A stretch of DNA of 64,000 bases from Pseudomonadaceae bacterium (GTDB taxonomy: Bacteria; Pseudomonadota; Gammaproteobacteria; Pseudomonadales; Pseudomonadaceae): assembly GCA_900766265.1 (NCBI GenBank), contig CAAFUS010000008.1, positions 8,976 through 72,975 on the forward strand, in the 5' to 3' direction. A program made the position numbers and the translations under genes. The notes beneath the pieces are model-generated. The model worked only from the letters and a program-made list of their open reading frames with translations, searched no databases and was not told where the DNA came from. Positions 41,713 through 49,788 of the stretch are shown in pieces (position 1 is the first letter of the stretch; each line of letters begins with the position of its first letter).

Positions 41713-42732
41713 ATGACCCATGCATTGGTGCTGATTAACCTGGGTTCGCCTGCTTCGCCCAATGTCGGCGACGTACGCCGCTATCTCGACCAGTTCCTGA
41801 TGGATCCCTATGTCGTCGACCTTCCCTGGCCCCTGAGGCGCTTGCTGGTGTCGCTGATCCTGATCCGTCGGCCTGCCCAGTCGGCGCATGCCTATGAGTC
41901 GATCTGGTGGGACGACGGCTCGCCGTTGATCGTGCTCAGTCGTCGGTTGCAGGAAAAGATGCGGGTGCAGTGGTCCCAGGGGCCGGTTGAGCTGGCGATG
42001 CGCTACGGCGAGCCGTCGATCGAGTCGGTTCTGTTGCGTCTGGCGAAGCAGGGCATCACGACCCTGACGCTGGCGCCGCTCTATCCTCAGTTCGCCGACA
42101 GCACCACCACTACCGCGGTCGAAGAGGCGCGGCGGGTGATCGCCCTGCACGACCTCAAGTTCGAGGTCGACGTGCTGCAGCCGTTCTATGATCAGCCCGA
42201 ATACCTCGGCGCGCTGGTCGAGAGTGCGCGGCCCCATTTGCAGCAGGATTTCGACCACCTGCTGCTGAGCTTCCATGGCCTGCCCGAGCGGCATATTCGC
42301 AAGCTGGTCAAGGATCCCGGGCACGACCTGCGTGCCACGGACAGCCGCGGTGTCAGCGACGAGGTGCTTGCACGCTGCTACCGCAGCCAGTGCCTGCGAA
42401 CCGCCGAACTGTTCGCCGAGCGCGCCGGCCTGCACCCCGGACAATGGTCGGTGTCGTTCCAGTCCAGGCTGGGCAAGGACAAATGGATCGAGCCCTACAC
42501 CGAGACGCGGCTCGAGGAGCTGGCGACGCAGGGCGTGAAGCGCTTGCTGGTGATGTGTCCGGCTTTTGTCGCCGATTGCATCGAGACCCTCGAGGAGATC
42601 GGAGATCGGGGGCGGGAGCAGTTCATCGCCGCGGGAGGCGAAGAGTTGGTGCTGGTGCCCTGCATGAACGATCACCCCCGTTGGGTCTCGTCCCTGGCAC
42701 AGCTCTGCCGCAGGGCCGTCCAGCCGCTGTAA
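41713..42732 (+). CDS. hemH: ferrochelatase
   Basis: 339 residues; inserts Fe2+ into protoporphyrin IX, the last step of haem synthesis. Typical features: LVLINLGSPASPNVGDVRRYL at the start (positions 4-24), YGEPSIESVL, the LLSFHGLPERHIRK signature with the catalytic His near residue 190, and the C-terminal PAFVADCIETLEEI region. The start ATG at 41713 gives the conserved N-terminus; 45 upstream in-frame codons are not family-like. A terminator follows. Confidence 0.96.
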   Translation: MTHALVLINLGSPASPNVGDVRRYLDQFLMDPYVVDLPWPLRRLLVSLILIRRPAQSAHAYESIWWDDGSPLIVLSRRLQEKMRVQWSQGPVELAMRYGEPSIESVLLRLAKQGITTLTLAPLYPQFADSTTTTAVEEARRVIALHDLKFEVDVLQPFYDQPEYLGALVESARPHLQQDFDHLLLSFHGLPERHIRKLVKDPGHDLRATDSRGVSDEVLARCYRSQCLRTAELFAERAGLHPGQWSVSFQSRLGKDKWIEPYTETRLEELATQGVKRLLVMCPAFVADCIETLEEIGDRGREQFIAAGGEELVLVPCMNDHPRWVSSLAQLCRRAVQPL

Positions 42733-42747
42733 GGCCCTTCGGGCGTG

Positions 42748-42774
42748 AAAAAGGCGCCTGCTGGCGCCTGTTTT
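42748..42774. terminator. bidirectional terminator between hemH and uraA
   Basis: AAAAAGGCGCC, a TGCT loop, and GGCGCCTGTTTT form a stem flanked by A and T runs, 15 bp after hemH and 8 bp before the uraA stop. It can serve both convergent genes. Confidence 0.85.
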
Positions 42775-42782
42775 CCATTCAG

Positions 42783-44048
42783 TCAGTGGAGCGGATCCTG
42801 GCCGTCTCGGTCGCGCCAGCCGTGGCCGCCTGGGAGCAGAAGGTTGAGCAGAATGGCGATGATGCCGCACAGGGAAATGCCCTTAAGGCTGACATCACCG
42901 GCGCCAATGACCATCCCGCCGATACCGAACACCAGGGTTACCGCGACGATCACCAGGTTACGCGCTTCGGAAAGATCCACATGGTGGCGAATCAGCGTGT
43001 TCAGCCCGACCACCGCGATGGAGCCGAACAGCAGACACAGGATGCCACCCATGACCGGTACCGGGATGCTTTGCAGCGCTGCGCCGAACTTGCCGATGAA
43101 CGCCAGCACGATGGCGACGCCCGCAGCCCACAGCATCACCCGTGGATTGAAATTCTTGGTCAGCATGACGGCCCCCGTCACCTCCGAGTAGGTGGTGTTG
43201 GGCGGCCCGCCGAGCATGCCGGCGGCCGAGGTGGCCAGGCCGTCGCCCAGCAGGGTGCGGTGCAGGCCGGGCTTCTTCAGGTAGTTCTTGCCCGTCACGG
43301 TCCCGATCGCCAGGACGTCGCCGATGTGCTCGATGGCCGGCGCGATGGCCACCGGCAGCATGAACAGGATCGCACCCCAGTGGAACTCGGGGGCGACGAA
43401 GTTCGGCAGCGCCAGCCAGGGGGCGGCCGCGATGGGCGCGAAATCCACCACGTCCAGCAGCCAGGCCAGGACATAACCGACGGCCACGCCGGCCAGGATC
43501 GGCACCAGGCGGAAAATGCCCCGGCCGACCACCGCCACCACCAGCGTGGTCAGCAGCGCCGGTAGGGAGACCATCAAGGCGGTGCTGTAGGGCACCAGCT
43601 GCACGCTGGCGTCACCGGCCTTGCCCATCGCCATGTTCGCCGCTACTGGGGCGAGGCCCAGGCCGATCGACATGATCACCGGGCCAATCACCACCGGCGG
43701 CAGCAGACGATCGATGAAACCGGTGCCCTTGAGCTTCACCGCACCGGCCAGCAGCATGTACATGAGGCCCGCCGCGACCAGTCCGCCGAGAGTCGCCGGC
43801 AGGCCGAACTCGAGCTGGGCCGCCAGGATGGGGGCGATGAAGGCGAAGCTCGACGCGAGGAATACCGGCACCTGGTTGCGGGTAACCAGATGGAACACCA
43901 GGGTGCCGAGGCCTGCGGTAAACAGGGCAACGTTGGGGTCCATCCCGGTGATCAGCGGCATCAGCACCAGGGCGCCGAATGCCACGAACAGCATCTGCGA
44001 GCCGGCCAGCGCCTGACGCCAGAGCGGATCGCTCGTGTGTTCCTGCAT
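42783..44048 (-). CDS. uraA: uracil permease (NCS2 family)
   Basis: 421 residues with about 14 membrane segments; uracil:proton symporter of the nucleobase-ascorbate transporter family. Signature stretches are FVAFGALVLMPLITGMDP, the VPVFLASSFAFIAP region (TM3) and IAPAIEHIGDVLAIG (TM8 with the key Glu), then GGPPNTTYSEVTGAV (TM10). The start lies 2 bp after the upp stop with AAGGA upstream, so upp-uraA is one operon for pyrimidine salvage. A longer frame reading into upp is out of frame with it. Confidence 0.95.
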   Translation of the reverse strand: MQEHTSDPLWRQALAGSQMLFVAFGALVLMPLITGMDPNVALFTAGLGTLVFHLVTRNQVPVFLASSFAFIAPILAAQLEFGLPATLGGLVAAGLMYMLLAGAVKLKGTGFIDRLLPPVVIGPVIMSIGLGLAPVAANMAMGKAGDASVQLVPYSTALMVSLPALLTTLVVAVVGRGIFRLVPILAGVAVGYVLAWLLDVVDFAPIAAAPWLALPNFVAPEFHWGAILFMLPVAIAPAIEHIGDVLAIGTVTGKNYLKKPGLHRTLLGDGLATSAAGMLGGPPNTTYSEVTGAVMLTKNFNPRVMLWAAGVAIVLAFIGKFGAALQSIPVPVMGGILCLLFGSIAVVGLNTLIRHHVDLSEARNLVIVAVTLVFGIGGMVIGAGDVSLKGISLCGIIAILLNLLLPGGHGWRDRDGQDPLH

Positions 44049-44050
44049 GC

Positions 44051-44689
44051 TTAGACGTCCTTCTGCTTGGTGCCGAAGATCTTGTCGCCCGCATCGCCCA
44101 GGCCGGGGATGATGTAGCCGTTGGCATCCAGGTTCTGGTCGATCGATGCGGTGAAAATGGTCACGTCCGGGTGAGCCTTCTCCACGGCAGCGATGCCCTC
44201 GGGGGCGGCGACCAGCACCAATGCGCGAATCTCCTTGCAACCCGCCTTCTTCAGCATGTCGATGGTGGCGACCATCGAGCCGCCGGTGGCCAGCATCGGA
44301 TCGATGATCATCGCCAGACGCTGGTCGATCTCGGGAACCAGCTTTTCCAGGTAGGTGTGCGCCTGGAGGGTTTCCTCGTTGCGTGCGATGCCCACCGCAC
44401 TGACCTTCGCGCCGGGGATCAGGCTGAGCACGCCGTCGAGCATGCCGATGCCAGCTCGCAGGATGGGCACCACCGTTATTTTCTTGCCGGAAATCTTCTC
44501 GACCTGGACCGGCCCGCACCAGCCTTCGATGCTGCAGTGCTCGAGCGGCAGGTCCCGCGTGGCTTCGTAGGTGAGAATGGAGCCGACTTCTTGAGCCAGT
44601 TCGCGGAAGTTCTTGGTACTGATGTCGGCGCGGCGCATGAGGCCGAGCTTGTGACGGATCAGCGGATGGCGGATCTCTTGAATGGGCAT
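44051..44689 (-). CDS. upp: uracil phosphoribosyltransferase
   Basis: 212 residues; makes UMP from uracil and PRPP. It begins IQEIRHPLIRHKLGLMR and shows the PRPP-binding IIDPMLATGGSMVATID region (near 128-144) and the uracil-binding GYIIPGLGDAGDKIFGT tail. The ATG at 44689 has GGAG 5 nt upstream; the six extra codons upstream are not conserved. It is the first gene of the upp-uraA operon and diverges from hpt. Confidence 0.96.
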   Translation of the reverse strand: MPIQEIRHPLIRHKLGLMRRADISTKNFRELAQEVGSILTYEATRDLPLEHCSIEGWCGPVQVEKISGKKITVVPILRAGIGMLDGVLSLIPGAKVSAVGIARNEETLQAHTYLEKLVPEIDQRLAMIIDPMLATGGSMVATIDMLKKAGCKEIRALVLVAAPEGIAAVEKAHPDVTIFTASIDQNLDANGYIIPGLGDAGDKIFGTKQKDV

Positions 44690-44916
44690 GACGGCTCCGG
44701 CGGGCAAAAAAACCGGCTTAGATTAAAGCATCCCCAGTCCAGCGGCTATGCGGATCGGGCCCTGCGGCTTGCCGCTCGCCCCCAGGATGCGTATCGTCGC
44801 GCCCTTTTTATCTGGCCGCGGCGGCCTTCGTAGATCGTCGCGGCGTGTGCCACCTGGCGGCCAGGGCTGCTAGGCTGGTTGCCTGTCTTGATACTTGCAC
44901 TGGAGAACCCCGCATC

Positions 44917-45474
44917 ATGCCCGCCGAGCTCGCACACATCCGCCAGATCATGGAAGAGGCCGACTGCCTTTACACCGAAGCCGAGGTGGAAGCGGCCATC
45001 GAACGTGTGGCCGAGAAGATCAACGGCGAGCTGGCCGATCGCAACCCCGTGGTGTTCTGTGTGATGAACGGCGGGCTGATCTTTGCCGGCAAGCTGGTGA
45101 CTAAGCTGGGCTTCCCGCTGGAACTGTCCTACCTGCATGCCACGCGCTACCGCAACGAGACCAGCGGCGGCGAGCTTTTCTGGAAGGCCAAGCCGGAAAT
45201 CTCGTTCATCGATCGGGACGTGCTGATCATCGACGACATCCTGGATGAAGGTCATACCCTGGGCGCCATCATCGACTTCTGTCGCCACGCCGGCGCTGCG
45301 GCGGTGCATACCGCGGTGCTGATCGACAAGGAGCACCAGCGCAAGGCTCGCCCCGACCTCAAGGCGGATTTCGTCGGGCTGAGTTGCATCGATCGCTACA
45401 TCTTCGGCTACGGCATGGACTACAAGGGCTACTGGCGCAACGCCGCTGGAATCTACGCGGTCAAGGGCCTGTAA
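44917..45474 (+). CDS. hpt: hypoxanthine-guanine phosphoribosyltransferase
   Basis: 185 residues; salvages hypoxanthine and guanine with PRPP. The PRPP loop VLIIDDILDEGHTLGAI lies near residues 101-117, with VVFCVMNGGLIFAGKL upstream and FVGLSCIDRYIFGYGMDY near the end (base binding). The start has TGGAGAA about 9 nt upstream. It overlaps the next gene by one base (TAATG). Divergent from upp across 227 bp. Confidence 0.94.
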   Translation: MPAELAHIRQIMEEADCLYTEAEVEAAIERVAEKINGELADRNPVVFCVMNGGLIFAGKLVTKLGFPLELSYLHATRYRNETSGGELFWKAKPEISFIDRDVLIIDDILDEGHTLGAIIDFCRHAGAAAVHTAVLIDKEHQRKARPDLKADFVGLSCIDRYIFGYGMDYKGYWRNAAGIYAVKGL

Positions 45475-45950
45475 TGACCGCATCGCGTTACCTCGATCAG
45501 GACCTGTTCGAGGCCCTCACCGATGCCGCTCGATCCAGCGAGCGGCGACGCCATCATCATGCGTTCCATCGGATGAGCGAGCCCTGCCACCGCCTGGCGG
45601 TAGGGCTGCAGCCGGATACTTACATCGCGCCTCATCGTCACCTCGAGGCCGACAAGTCCGAGAGCATTCTGGTCCTGCGGGGCAGCCTCGGTCTGCTGGT
45701 GTTCAATGAGTCGGGCGAGGTCACCGAGCGCCGTGTGCTCAAGGCAGGCGGCGAATGCGTCGGCGTCGACCTGCCGCCCGGAACCTTCCACGCCTTCGTC
45801 GTACTGGAAGCCGACACTCTGATGTTCGAGTGCAAGGCCGGCCCCTACCGGGCGCCCGAAGGGAATGAACGCCCACGCTGGGCGCCCCGTGAAGGCGAAC
45901 CGGGCGTCCGGCGCTATCTCGACTGGATGCGTGCCCACTTCGGCGCCTGA
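45474..45950 (+). CDS. WbuC-family cupin-fold metalloprotein
   Basis: 158 residues with one cupin barrel: HRHLEADKSESILVLRGSLGLLVF carries cupin motif 1 with two His and one Glu, and LPPGTFHAFVVLEADT carries motif 2 with His. Family members are small, poorly characterised metal-binding proteins. The N-terminal helix region contains RRRHHHAFHRM, a His-rich stretch. The start overlaps the hpt stop, implying a coupled operon; the link to purine salvage is not understood. Confidence 0.85.
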   Translation: MTASRYLDQDLFEALTDAARSSERRRHHHAFHRMSEPCHRLAVGLQPDTYIAPHRHLEADKSESILVLRGSLGLLVFNESGEVTERRVLKAGGECVGVDLPPGTFHAFVVLEADTLMFECKAGPYRAPEGNERPRWAPREGEPGVRRYLDWMRAHFGA

Positions 45951-46264
45951 TTCGGTTCGGCTGTTTCCTTTCACCCCAATCATCAGAGGCTGGTAACGCC
46001 CCTGAGCGCGGAGGCGCTCATCTGGCTGCGCGCCTCCCCGGGTGCGCCGTCTTAGCCTCAATTGCCCTGCAGGCCAGATGTGCCGAGGGCTGCAACGCGC
46101 TGTTTTCACATGCCATCGGGGCGCTGCGCTTTGCAGGGTTCGGGTTCGTGATTAAGCTCAACGGGACCCGCCGGTCGGCCATGGCGAAAAGCAGCGCCAC
46201 GAGCCAGAACTGGGAAGGGTATTCATCCTAAAGGATTACAAGACAAATCAAACCTTAGTGCGCT
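45951..46264. other. gene-free stretch between the WbuC-like gene and DUF1302 gene
   Basis: No coding region is supported. It contains GC-rich imperfect repeats near 46010-46045 that could act as a terminator for the hpt operon, and it becomes AT-rich from about 46210 towards the DUF1302 promoter. Confidence 0.4.
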
Positions 46265-46288
46265 TAACCGCCTGGTACCGTCTGGTTA
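46265..46288. promoter_or_regulatory. symmetric dyad TAACC-N4-GGTACC-N4-GGTTA upstream of DUF1302 gene
   Basis: The outer arms TAACC/GGTTA and the central palindrome GGTACC share the same centre (46276/46277), 37-60 bp before the DUF1302 ATG. GGTTAG is repeated in tandem directly after the dyad. Likely an operator or activator site for this locus. Confidence 0.45.
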
Positions 46289-46324
46289 GGGTTAGCTCAC
46301 TCAAAGAACCAACAGGAGTGCCGT

Positions 46325-48064
46325 ATGACAACAACAAAAAGGCAAGGATTCTTCCAGCCAAAACTGCTCGCCGTTGCGATTACCCTAGGGACTGCCACCC
46401 CGGCCTTCGCAGTGAACTTCAACGTCGGCGAGATCGAGGGACAATTTGATTCTTCGATTTCCATCGGCGCCAGCTGGTCGACCACCGATCGCGACATGGA
46501 TCTGGTCGGCGTGACCAATGGCGGTACCGGCTACACCCAGACGGGCGACGACAACCGTCTGAACTTCAAGAAGGGCGAGACCTTTTCGAAGATTTTCAAG
46601 GGTGTCCATGACCTTGAACTGCGCTACCGCGACAGCGGAGCGTTCGTTCGTGGCAAGTACTGGTACGACTTCGAACTCAAGGACGAGAGCCGGCTGTTCA
46701 AGGACATCAGCGACAGCAACCGCAAGACCGCGGCCCAGTCTTCGGGCGCGCAGATCCTCGACGCGTTCATCTACCACAACTACGTGGCAGGCGATCTGCC
46801 CGGCACCGTCCGCTTCGGTCGCCAGGTGGTCAGCTGGGGCGAAAGTACCTTCATCGGCAACTCGATCAACGCGATCAACCCGTTGGACGCCGCCGCCTTG
46901 CGCCGCCCGGGTGCCGAACTCAAGGAAGGCCTGATCCCGGTGAACATGGTCTACCTGTCCCAGGGCCTTTCCGACCAGCTCAGCGTCGAAGGCTTCTACC
47001 AGCTTGAGTGGGACCAGACCATCGTCGACAACTGCGGGACCTTCTTCGGATCCGACGTTCTCGCCGATGGTTGCGACATGAACTACACGGTGGGTACCAC
47101 CTCGTTCACCCCGGCACAGCAAGCCGCCCTGCGTGCCGCCTATGGAATCGACACGACGTCCGAGGGCGTGGTGGTCAGACGCGGCGGTGACCGCGACGCG
47201 CGTGATTCCGGGCAGTACGGTGTGGCCTTTCGCTGGCTTGCCGATGCCGCGGAATATGGCGTGTATTTCATGAATTATCACAGCCGAACCCCGAACGTAA
47301 CCCTGCAGAACGCGGATCTGGCCAGCATCGGCGCGGCTTTGGGCGCAGGCGCCAGTGCTCAGGCGGTACTGCTTGGGCGGGGCTCCTATTACCTCGAATA
47401 CCCTGAGGACATCCGACTCTACGGGGCCAGCTTCTCGACGACGCTGCCGACCGGGACGGCATGGTCGGGCGAGATCAGCTACCGCCCGAATGCGCCGCTG
47501 CAGATCAACACCACCGATCTGACGCAGCGTCTGGCGACCTCTGTCGTCGCCGGGGGAGCGGCGGCGGCTGACCAGGTGCACCGCGGTTACAACCGCAAAG
47601 AGATGACCCAACTGCAGACCACGTTCACTCACTTTATCGATCAGGTGCTGGGCGCAGGCCGGGTCACGCTGGTGGGTGAGATCGGCTACCTCCACATCGG
47701 TGGCCTGGAAAGCAAGAGCGAGCTGCGGTACGGACGAGACTCGATCTACGGGCTCGATAACGCCCGCTACGGCAATGATGGCTTCGCGACCGCCAACTCC
47801 TGGGGTTATCGCCTGCGTGGCATGGCCAACTACAGCAACGTGTTCGCCGGCGTGAACCTGACGCCGAACATCACCTTGTCCCATGACGTTCATGGATACA
47901 GCCCGGTGTTCAACGAAGGCTCCAAGGCGGTCAGCATCGGTCTGGACGCCGAATACCAGAACACCTACACCGTCAGCCTGTCGTATACCGATTTCTTCGG
48001 CGGCGACTACAACACCCTGGTTGACCGCGACTTCCTCGCACTCAGTGTGGGCATGAACTTCTAA
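46325..48064 (+). CDS. DUF1302 outer-membrane barrel protein
   Basis: 579 residues with a signal peptide (about 1-29, ending AFA). The mature chain has alternating aromatic/polar beta strands, RFGRQVVSWGESTFIGNSINAINPLD (a DUF1302 hallmark, near residues 160-185) and a C-terminal strand ending GMNF, consistent with an outer-membrane beta barrel. DUF1302 proteins are usually paired with DUF1329 proteins and often with MMPL/RND transporters in loci for fatty-acid or hydrophobic compound handling; no such transporter is in this window. AGGAGTG lies 4 nt upstream of the ATG. Confidence 0.9.
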   Translation: MTTTKRQGFFQPKLLAVAITLGTATPAFAVNFNVGEIEGQFDSSISIGASWSTTDRDMDLVGVTNGGTGYTQTGDDNRLNFKKGETFSKIFKGVHDLELRYRDSGAFVRGKYWYDFELKDESRLFKDISDSNRKTAAQSSGAQILDAFIYHNYVAGDLPGTVRFGRQVVSWGESTFIGNSINAINPLDAAALRRPGAELKEGLIPVNMVYLSQGLSDQLSVEGFYQLEWDQTIVDNCGTFFGSDVLADGCDMNYTVGTTSFTPAQQAALRAAYGIDTTSEGVVVRRGGDRDARDSGQYGVAFRWLADAAEYGVYFMNYHSRTPNVTLQNADLASIGAALGAGASAQAVLLGRGSYYLEYPEDIRLYGASFSTTLPTGTAWSGEISYRPNAPLQINTTDLTQRLATSVVAGGAAAADQVHRGYNRKEMTQLQTTFTHFIDQVLGAGRVTLVGEIGYLHIGGLESKSELRYGRDSIYGLDNARYGNDGFATANSWGYRLRGMANYSNVFAGVNLTPNITLSHDVHGYSPVFNEGSKAVSIGLDAEYQNTYTVSLSYTDFFGGDYNTLVDRDFLALSVGMNF

Positions 48065-48187
48065 GGAGGGCTGTTCAGTTACAACGCCAGGCCGCAGGTA
48101 CGTCTCCAGGGCGTGTCTGTCGGCCGATCGGCGCGCGATACGCAAGGCCTCCGACCAAAAACAAGATTAACGAGGAAGTGGAATCGT

Positions 48188-49552
48188 ATGAAAACAACAA
48201 CGAAGCTGATCAGTGCGCTGGCTTTCTCCCTGCTCGCCAGCAGCGTGATGGCGGCCGTTTCGCAAGAAGAGGCGGCCAAGCTTGGTAGCACGCTGACCCC
48301 GCTGGGGGCCGAAAGAGCTGGCAACGCCGAGGGCACCATCCCCGAGTGGACCGGCGGCCTGCCGACCAACGCCGCGCCGCTCAAGCCATCCGGCCATATC
48401 GGCAATCCATTTGCCAACGAACAGCCCTTGTTCGTGATCACTGCGCAGAACGCCGATCAGTACAAGGACAAGCTGTCCGCCGGCCAGCTGGCCATGTTCA
48501 AGCGCTATCCCGATACCTACAAGATGCGTGTCTTCCCGACTCACCGCACGGCGGCAGCGCCCGATGCGATCTACGAGGCGGCGAAGAAGAGCGCGCTCAA
48601 CACCGAGCTGATTGAAGGCGGCAACGGTCTGCAGAACTTCACCGACAGCCGCTATTACGCCTTCCCGATTCCGAAGAATGGTCTCGAGGCCATCTGGAAC
48701 CACCTGACCGCCTACCGGGGCGGCAACGTACGCCGCAATATCGTACAGGCCACTCCGCAGACCAACGGCAGCTATACCCTGGTCTCGTTCGAGGACGAGG
48801 TGGCCTTCCCCAGCGAGATGACCGATCTCGACCCCGAGCGGGCCAAGAACGCGCTGCTGTTCTTCAAGCAGCGGGTAACGGCGCCGTCGCGCCTGGCCGG
48901 TAACGTGCTGCTGGTCCACGACTCGATCGACCAGGTCAAGGAGCCACGCCAGGCTTGGATCTACAACGCCGGTCAGCGTCGCGTGCGCCGCGCCCCCCAG
49001 GTTGCCTATGACGGCCCGGGTACCGCCGCCGACGGGATGCGTACGACCGACAACTTCAACATGTTCAGCGGTGCGCCCGATCGCTACGACTGGAAACTGG
49101 TCGGCAAGCGCGAGCTGTACATCCCCTACAACAGCTACGAGATTGCCTCCAACGACCTCAAGTACAGTGACATCATCAAGGCTGGCCACGTCAATCAGGA
49201 CCTGGCTCGCTATGAGTTGCACCGCGTGTGGGAAGTCGAGGCGACCCTTAAGCAGGGTGAGCGCAACATCTACGGAAAGCGCCGCTTCTTCATTGATGAG
49301 GATACCTGGAACATTGCCCACTCGGAGCTGTACGACGGTCGTGGTCAGCTCTGGCGGGTCGGCGAGGCCCACATGATCCAGTACTACAATCTGAAGGTAC
49401 CGACCTACGCCTTCGAGGCGCTGTACGACATCATCTCTGGCCGTTATATCGCGATCGGCATGTCGAACGAGGAAAAACCGCACCAGTACGGCTACAAGGC
49501 TTCCGCCCGCGACTTCACGCCAGCCGCTCTGCGCAACGCCGGGGTACGTTGA
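48188..49552 (+). CDS. DUF1329 periplasmic lipid-binding-like protein
   Basis: 454 residues with a signal peptide (about 1-22, ending VMA). Family stretches: LGSTLTPLGAERAGNAEGTIPEW near the mature start, YNAGQRRVRRAPQVAYDGP and RRFFIDEDTWNIAHSELYDGRG. DUF1329 folds are thought to resemble LolA/outer-membrane lipoprotein carriers. It follows the DUF1302 gene by 123 bp with GAGGAAG about 10 nt upstream and ends at a strong terminator. In P. aeruginosa I recall the same pair next to a LuxR regulator. Confidence 0.9.
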   Translation: MKTTTKLISALAFSLLASSVMAAVSQEEAAKLGSTLTPLGAERAGNAEGTIPEWTGGLPTNAAPLKPSGHIGNPFANEQPLFVITAQNADQYKDKLSAGQLAMFKRYPDTYKMRVFPTHRTAAAPDAIYEAAKKSALNTELIEGGNGLQNFTDSRYYAFPIPKNGLEAIWNHLTAYRGGNVRRNIVQATPQTNGSYTLVSFEDEVAFPSEMTDLDPERAKNALLFFKQRVTAPSRLAGNVLLVHDSIDQVKEPRQAWIYNAGQRRVRRAPQVAYDGPGTAADGMRTTDNFNMFSGAPDRYDWKLVGKRELYIPYNSYEIASNDLKYSDIIKAGHVNQDLARYELHRVWEVEATLKQGERNIYGKRRFFIDEDTWNIAHSELYDGRGQLWRVGEAHMIQYYNLKVPTYAFEALYDIISGRYIAIGMSNEEKPHQYGYKASARDFTPAALRNAGVR

Positions 49553-49576
49553 TCGAGAGATATTCGATTGCTGGAT

Positions 49577-49602
49577 AAGGCGGCCATTTGGCCGCCTTTT
49601 TT
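49577..49602 (+). terminator. intrinsic terminator after DUF1329 gene
   Basis: AAGGCGGCC, loop ATTT, GGCCGCCTT followed by a T-run: a 9-bp stem ending the DUF1302-DUF1329 transcript before the LuxR gene. Confidence 0.92.
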
Positions 49603-49788
49603 GTATTGAATGGGAGGATAGATGATACTTGTTGGCCATTAGAGGCCATCAAACAACAAAGCAAGGGTGGTCCGGCGGCGTAAGGCAGGAATGCAAAGGG
49701 GGCGGCCAGAAGGGAAGTTGCCTGCTTGCATATCCCTACGTCCGCGACGCTTTTCAAAGGACTGTCTCGAGCAGAGAGAAAGGTAGCC

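Noticed and set aside
46385..48145. 586-codon open frame opposite the DUF1302 gene, and a 490-codon frame opposite DUF1329 (48167-49639)
   Set aside because: Both run antisense to genes with clear signal peptides and family motifs; their composition is typical of antisense GC-rich frames.
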